Positions 61,041-64,000 of a DNA stretch of 64,000 bases are shown here, piece by piece. The first letter of the stretch is position 1. Every line of letters starts with the position of its first letter. Source of the DNA: JAFAXD01 sp963833605 (GTDB taxonomy: Bacteria > Pseudomonadota > Alphaproteobacteria > Rhizobiales > Xanthobacteraceae). The position numbers and the translations under genes are program-made. The notes below the pieces were generated by a model. The model was given only the letters and a program-made list of their open reading frames with translations, was not told the origin of the DNA and did no database searches. The DNA lies in contig CAWHYZ010000010.1 in the NCBI GenBank assembly GCA_963833605.1, positions 461,906 to 525,905 of the forward strand. The letters are read 5' to 3'.

Positions 61041-61110
61041 ACCCATCCGAGTGTTTCGATGCATCCGAGTGTTTGACGCCCGGGAAAATCGACGCGTGGC
61101 ACTCGGAGGC
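61041..61110 (-). repeat. CACTCGGATG hairpin repeat, copy 3
   Basis: Read on the minus strand: CTCCGAGTG, spacer with CGATTTTCCCGGGCG, then CAAACACTCGGATG and CGAAACACTCGGATG. The order and spacing match copy 1, and most of the 70 bases are identical. The plus strand shows CATCCGAGTG at 61043 and again at 61062. It separates two convergent genes. Confidence 0.85.
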
Positions 61111-61975
61111 GTGAGCTGAGCGCCGCCAGGGAAGGTCGCGAGGAAGCGGCGGGCCGGCGGGTGGGGGTCGCGAGCCGCTGGGCCTCGTCGGCCGCGGTCG
61201 ACCGCGGATCGAAGCGCACCTGGCAACCGGGGCACCAGTAGAGGACGCGGGCGCTCCCCGGCGGGCGGCGACTCGACCGCGTCGCGGCGGCGCGGACACG
61301 GCTGGCCGATGCGCCCGTAGACCGCACGGCCCGCACCGAGCCGCCGGGGGGACGAGGTTGACCCGCACGAGCTTGGCGGCCACGTGGACGAGTCGCACGG
61401 CGTCGGCCTCGGGGGCGCCGACACCCGGGCGAACGGGCTCAACTCGCCCACCCACAGAACCTCGCAACGAAAGACGTTGCCGACCCCGCAGAACACTCGT
61501 TGGTCGAGCAGCACCTCGGCGCACCGTGGCCGCGGGATCGTCGTAGGCCCTCAGCAACTCGACGCAGCCGGCGCGAGATCGGCGTCAGGGCCGGCGAGGT
61601 CGGGACCGAGCCCCCGAGGCCGGGATGGCGGTGGCGTCTGGGCGACGGTAGGTCTCGACGACGGGGGCGTTGAAGCAGACGGCGGGCCAGTCGTCGACCT
61701 CGATCAGCGCCCGCAGATCGCGATGCGGACGCGGCCAGCTGTCGCCGTCCGATAGAGGTGCCACGAGCCGCACAGCCGCATGTGCGTGTGCGAGCACGAC
61801 CCCGTCGTCCCACTTGGATCTCCAGATGCTGGCCGTGCGCTTCGACCGACTCGATCAGTCCAGCCCGCACGGGGCACGATACCGACCAGCCGAGGCGCTT
61901 CGAAACGCACCATCGTCGGTCGACCAGGGCGGAACGCAGGGCGGCGGCGGCATGGCGGAGGTCGCGGTCCGGCAT
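61111..61975 (-). CDS. Endonuclease VIII-like DNA glycosylase (Fpg/Nei family), frameshifted
   Basis: A base-excision repair glycosylase. ATG 61975 gives MPDRDLRHAAAALRSALVD; the usual MPEGD start seems altered by an indel. Other frames give MVRFEAPRLVGIVP, VVLAHTHMRLCGSWHLYR, QRVFCGVGNVFRCEVLWVGE (the helix-two-turn-helix) and the zinc-finger end LYWCPGCQVRFDPRS. All are typical of Nei2-type enzymes of actinobacteria. The 3' end near 61111 runs into the repeat and no stop was confirmed. Confidence 0.8.
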
Positions 61976-62078
61976 CGAAGACCCAGGGTACGAGCCGTGC
62001 CCGGCCGGTGGTGGATGTAGCGTTCGTGCACCAGCACGCGGTCCATCGACAGTCGGCGCGCAAACGCGGCGCCCGGGC

Positions 62079-62625
62079 CTACGGCAGTTCGCCGACGTGG
62101 GCAAGGGCGAGGCGGATGCAGGCGGTCGTGGCCACTGGTCATCTCGTCGCGAGACGGATCGAGCTGGACCGCTTCGCGCCGGCGGGAACCACGCCAGGTC
62201 GAGAGCCTCCTGGGTGGGCTGGCAGTCGCCGTCGACCGGGACCACGTAGGCGAGGCTGACGGCATGGTGGCGGGGGTCGTGGAACCCGGATCGCGGCGGG
62301 ATCAGGGAAGTACTCGACGATCGTGAAGGGCGTCGGGTCGGACGGGAGACGGGGCAGGGCGAGCGGCCGAGGTCCTTCTCGAGGTGGCGGAGCAGCGCGT
62401 CACGGACACGCTCCCCGAACAGGATCCGGCCGCTGACGACCATCCGGCTGATCGACCCGTCGGCAGCGACTCGCAGCGGCAGACCGACCTCGGTGACCCG
62501 GCCGAGCTCGTCGACCCGGACGGGCACGGCGTCGACGTAGACCAGGGGGACGCTCGCCCGGACCAACTCGAGGGGGTCGGGCGAGAGCCAGCCGACGGCG
62601 GTCTCGGTCGGGACGTCGATCTCAC
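62079..62625 (-). CDS. NUDIX-like protein (DUF4916), frameshifted
   Basis: About 180 residues. VPTETAVGWLSPDPLELVRA-like start, then SVPLVYVDAVPVRVDELGRV, SRMVVSGRILFGERVRDALL, a frame change, HHAVSLAYVVPVDGDCQPTQ and EALDLAWFPP, ending at TAG (62079-62081). Actinobacterial DUF4916 proteins have this pattern and are distant NUDIX relatives. No clear start codon lies in the coding frame, so the N-terminus is affected by an error. Substrate unknown. Confidence 0.7.
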
Positions 62626-62735
62626 TGATGGTCGGGGATCAAGTCTACAGCGCAGGGCCTCGCGTGTCCCGCGGCCCTCTCCGTTTCCGCGACACTGCGG
62701 GGCACGAATGGTCCGACGGCCGCGAGGGGGTCAAC

Positions 62736-64000
62736 GTGAAGCAGTTCACCGGGTGGACGCCAGCTTCCTGTACATGGAGACGCCGTCCTCGTTCGGCCAC
62801 GTCAGCAGGCTCGCCGGTGTACGAACGCCCGAGACCCCGACTTCGAGCCGTTCGCCGCCGTGTACCAACGGCTGGCCTCGAAGGTCGACGTGCTCGAGCC
62901 GATCCGCCGGCGCCTCGTCGAGGTCCCGCTCGAACCTCGACCATCCGTACTGGATCGCCGACCCGACTTCGACCTCGACTTCCACATCCGCCACATCAGC
63001 CTGCCCCGCCCGGGACGTAGGACCAGCTCGCCAACCAGGTCGCCCGCATCATCGGGCGGCCGATGGATCGCTCCCGGCCGCTCTGGGAGGTGTACATCCT
63101 CGAGGGCCTCGAGGACGACGAGTGGGCCGTCCTGACCAATACCACCACGCCACGATCGACGGGGCGTCGGGCGTGAGATGGTAAGATGCTCAACGACGTC
63201 TCGGCCGGACCCCCCACCGAGGCGGACGCCCGCCGTGGGACCGGGGAGCATCCCCAGCGATGCCGAGATGCTTCGGCTGACCTCGTCAACCTGCTCCGCC
63301 GGCCGTGAAGGCGCTACGGCTGCAGCTGCGCATCGTGCGAGACCACCCGCCGCCGCCGGCGCACCCGGCGACCGCCCGGCGGCCTCGCAGACCGGGTCGG
63401 CGATCCGCCGGCTCGCCCGGAGCGACGCGACGGCCCCGCGTAACTGCCCATGTCGACCGCGCCGCCGACGCCGTGGAACAAGAGCATCACCGCGCATCGC
63501 CGCTTGGCCATCCGCAACGCCGAGCTCCGCGACCTGAAGCGCTCAAGGCCGCGGCCGGCGGGACCCTCAACGACGTCGTCATGGCCATCTGCGCGGCGCC
63601 CTGCGCGCCTACCTGATCGAACAAGACGCCCTCCGGACCGCCCGCTGCGGGCGATGATCCCGGCGTCGATCCGGACCGGTAAGGAGGCGGACACCCGGAC
63701 CAACCGCGTGTCCGGGCTCGTCTCGCCCTGCCCACCGACGAGTCCGATCCGCTCAAGCGAGTAGCCAAGTGCAAGGAGGCGATGGACGAGGCGAAGCGAC
63801 AGTTCGAGCTGGTGCCCGCCGCGGCGTTGGTCGACATCCAGCAGTACTCGTCACCGGTCCTCGCCACGGCGGCGATCCGGATGGCCGCCCGCCTCGCTCA
63901 AGCTCGCCGACCGGATGAACCCGGTCGCCAACGTCATCATCTCCAACGTGCCGGGACCGCGGCAGCCGCTCTACCTGGAGGGCGCCCGGATGGTGACGTA
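62736..64000 (+). CDS. Wax ester synthase/diacylglycerol acyltransferase (WS/DGAT), cut by right edge, frameshifted
   Basis: Makes wax esters or triacylglycerol from acyl-CoA. GTG 62736 follows GAGGGGG and begins KQFTG; a frame change gives VDASFLYMETPSSFGHVSRL. Then DHPYWIADP, WEVYILEGLEDDEWAVL and the catalytic HHATIDGASG (HHxxxDG) near residue 140. Later blocks: TLNDVVMAICA, AMIPASIRTGKEAD, VADIQQYSS-like VDIQQYSS, and ANVIISNVPGPRQPLYLEGA near the edge. About 420 residues are visible of the usual 450-480. This enzyme is typical of lipid-storing actinobacteria. Confidence 0.85.

Noticed and set aside
46283..61110. CRISPR array made of the CACTCGGATG units
   Set aside because: Only two units sit together per locus, spacers are a few bases, no cas genes are near, and the copies are kilobases apart.
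45250..64000. A horizontally acquired actinobacterial island in a rhizobial genome
   Set aside because: No integrase, transposase, attachment repeat or tRNA is at the boundary, and consensus quality changes at the same place. A contig join is simpler, though not proven.

Overview
The window joins two unrelated genomes. Positions 1 to about 45.3 kb look like an alphaproteobacterium of the Hyphomicrobiales (Bradyrhizobium/Xanthobacteraceae type). The evidence is a hopanoid cluster with HpnC/D/E squalene synthesis, several solitary Bug/TctC and NMT1-type binding proteins, a NusG paralogue, and the palindromic AAAAGTGG-TACCGGTTTTC repeat. From about 45.9 kb to the end the genes look actinobacterial, probably Acidimicrobiia-like: GC-rich genes, a zinc-ribbon/cyclase/AAA/TPR regulator, a DesK-NarL pair with an FtsX-type ABC exporter, DUF3052, Nei2, DUF4916 and WS/DGAT. 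The two parts also differ in consensus quality. The left part has about a dozen isolated one-base frameshifts, mostly insertions. In the right part most genes are broken every 100-300 bases, so coordinates there are approximate and products were read by joining frames. The simplest reading is a chimeric contig, with the switch between about 45.25 and 45.9 kb and a second suspicious join at about 44.36 kb.

Left part, in order: a group II intron with its maturase (1-1.8 kb, running off the left edge); a membrane class III cyclase; an NMT1-type binding protein; a three-gene minus-strand operon (binding protein, MetE-like protein, polysaccharide deacetylase) divergent from a TctC binding protein; YccF; a TPR protein; a class III aminotransferase; a ring-cleavage dioxygenase and an acyl-AMP ligase; a small secreted protein; an RND transporter; and an LTXXQ protein. 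Then comes the isoprenoid/hopanoid region (21.6-36.4 kb): ispA, hpnB, hpnC, hpnD, hpnE, shc, hpnH, ispH, dxs and hpnN. It couples C5/C15 precursor supply (Dxs, IspH, IspA) to squalene (HpnC, D, E), cyclisation (Shc), the first side-chain step (HpnH) and export (HpnN). hpnG is not in its usual place. Two paralogous small cysteine-rich secreted proteins flank this region. After it lie DUF2147, a nucleoside deaminase, an ABC-F ATPase, an ADP-forming acyl-CoA synthetase with an enoyl-CoA hydratase, a TctC fragment, and a NusG paralogue with a small partner gene.

Right part, in order: an FMN-type flavin protein, a TPR-like protein, an SRPBCC protein and an ArsR regulator with a perfect 20-bp operator; a 1-Cys peroxiredoxin; a nucleotidyltransferase; an acyltransferase-3/SGNH protein; the large cyclase-ATPase regulator; histidine kinase and response regulator; ABC ATPase and FtsX permease; DUF3052; Nei2 glycosylase; a NUDIX protein; and a WS/DGAT acyltransferase cut by the right edge. 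Three gene ends carry copies of a hairpin-forming repeat built from CACTCGGATG units. It is the least explained structure in the window.
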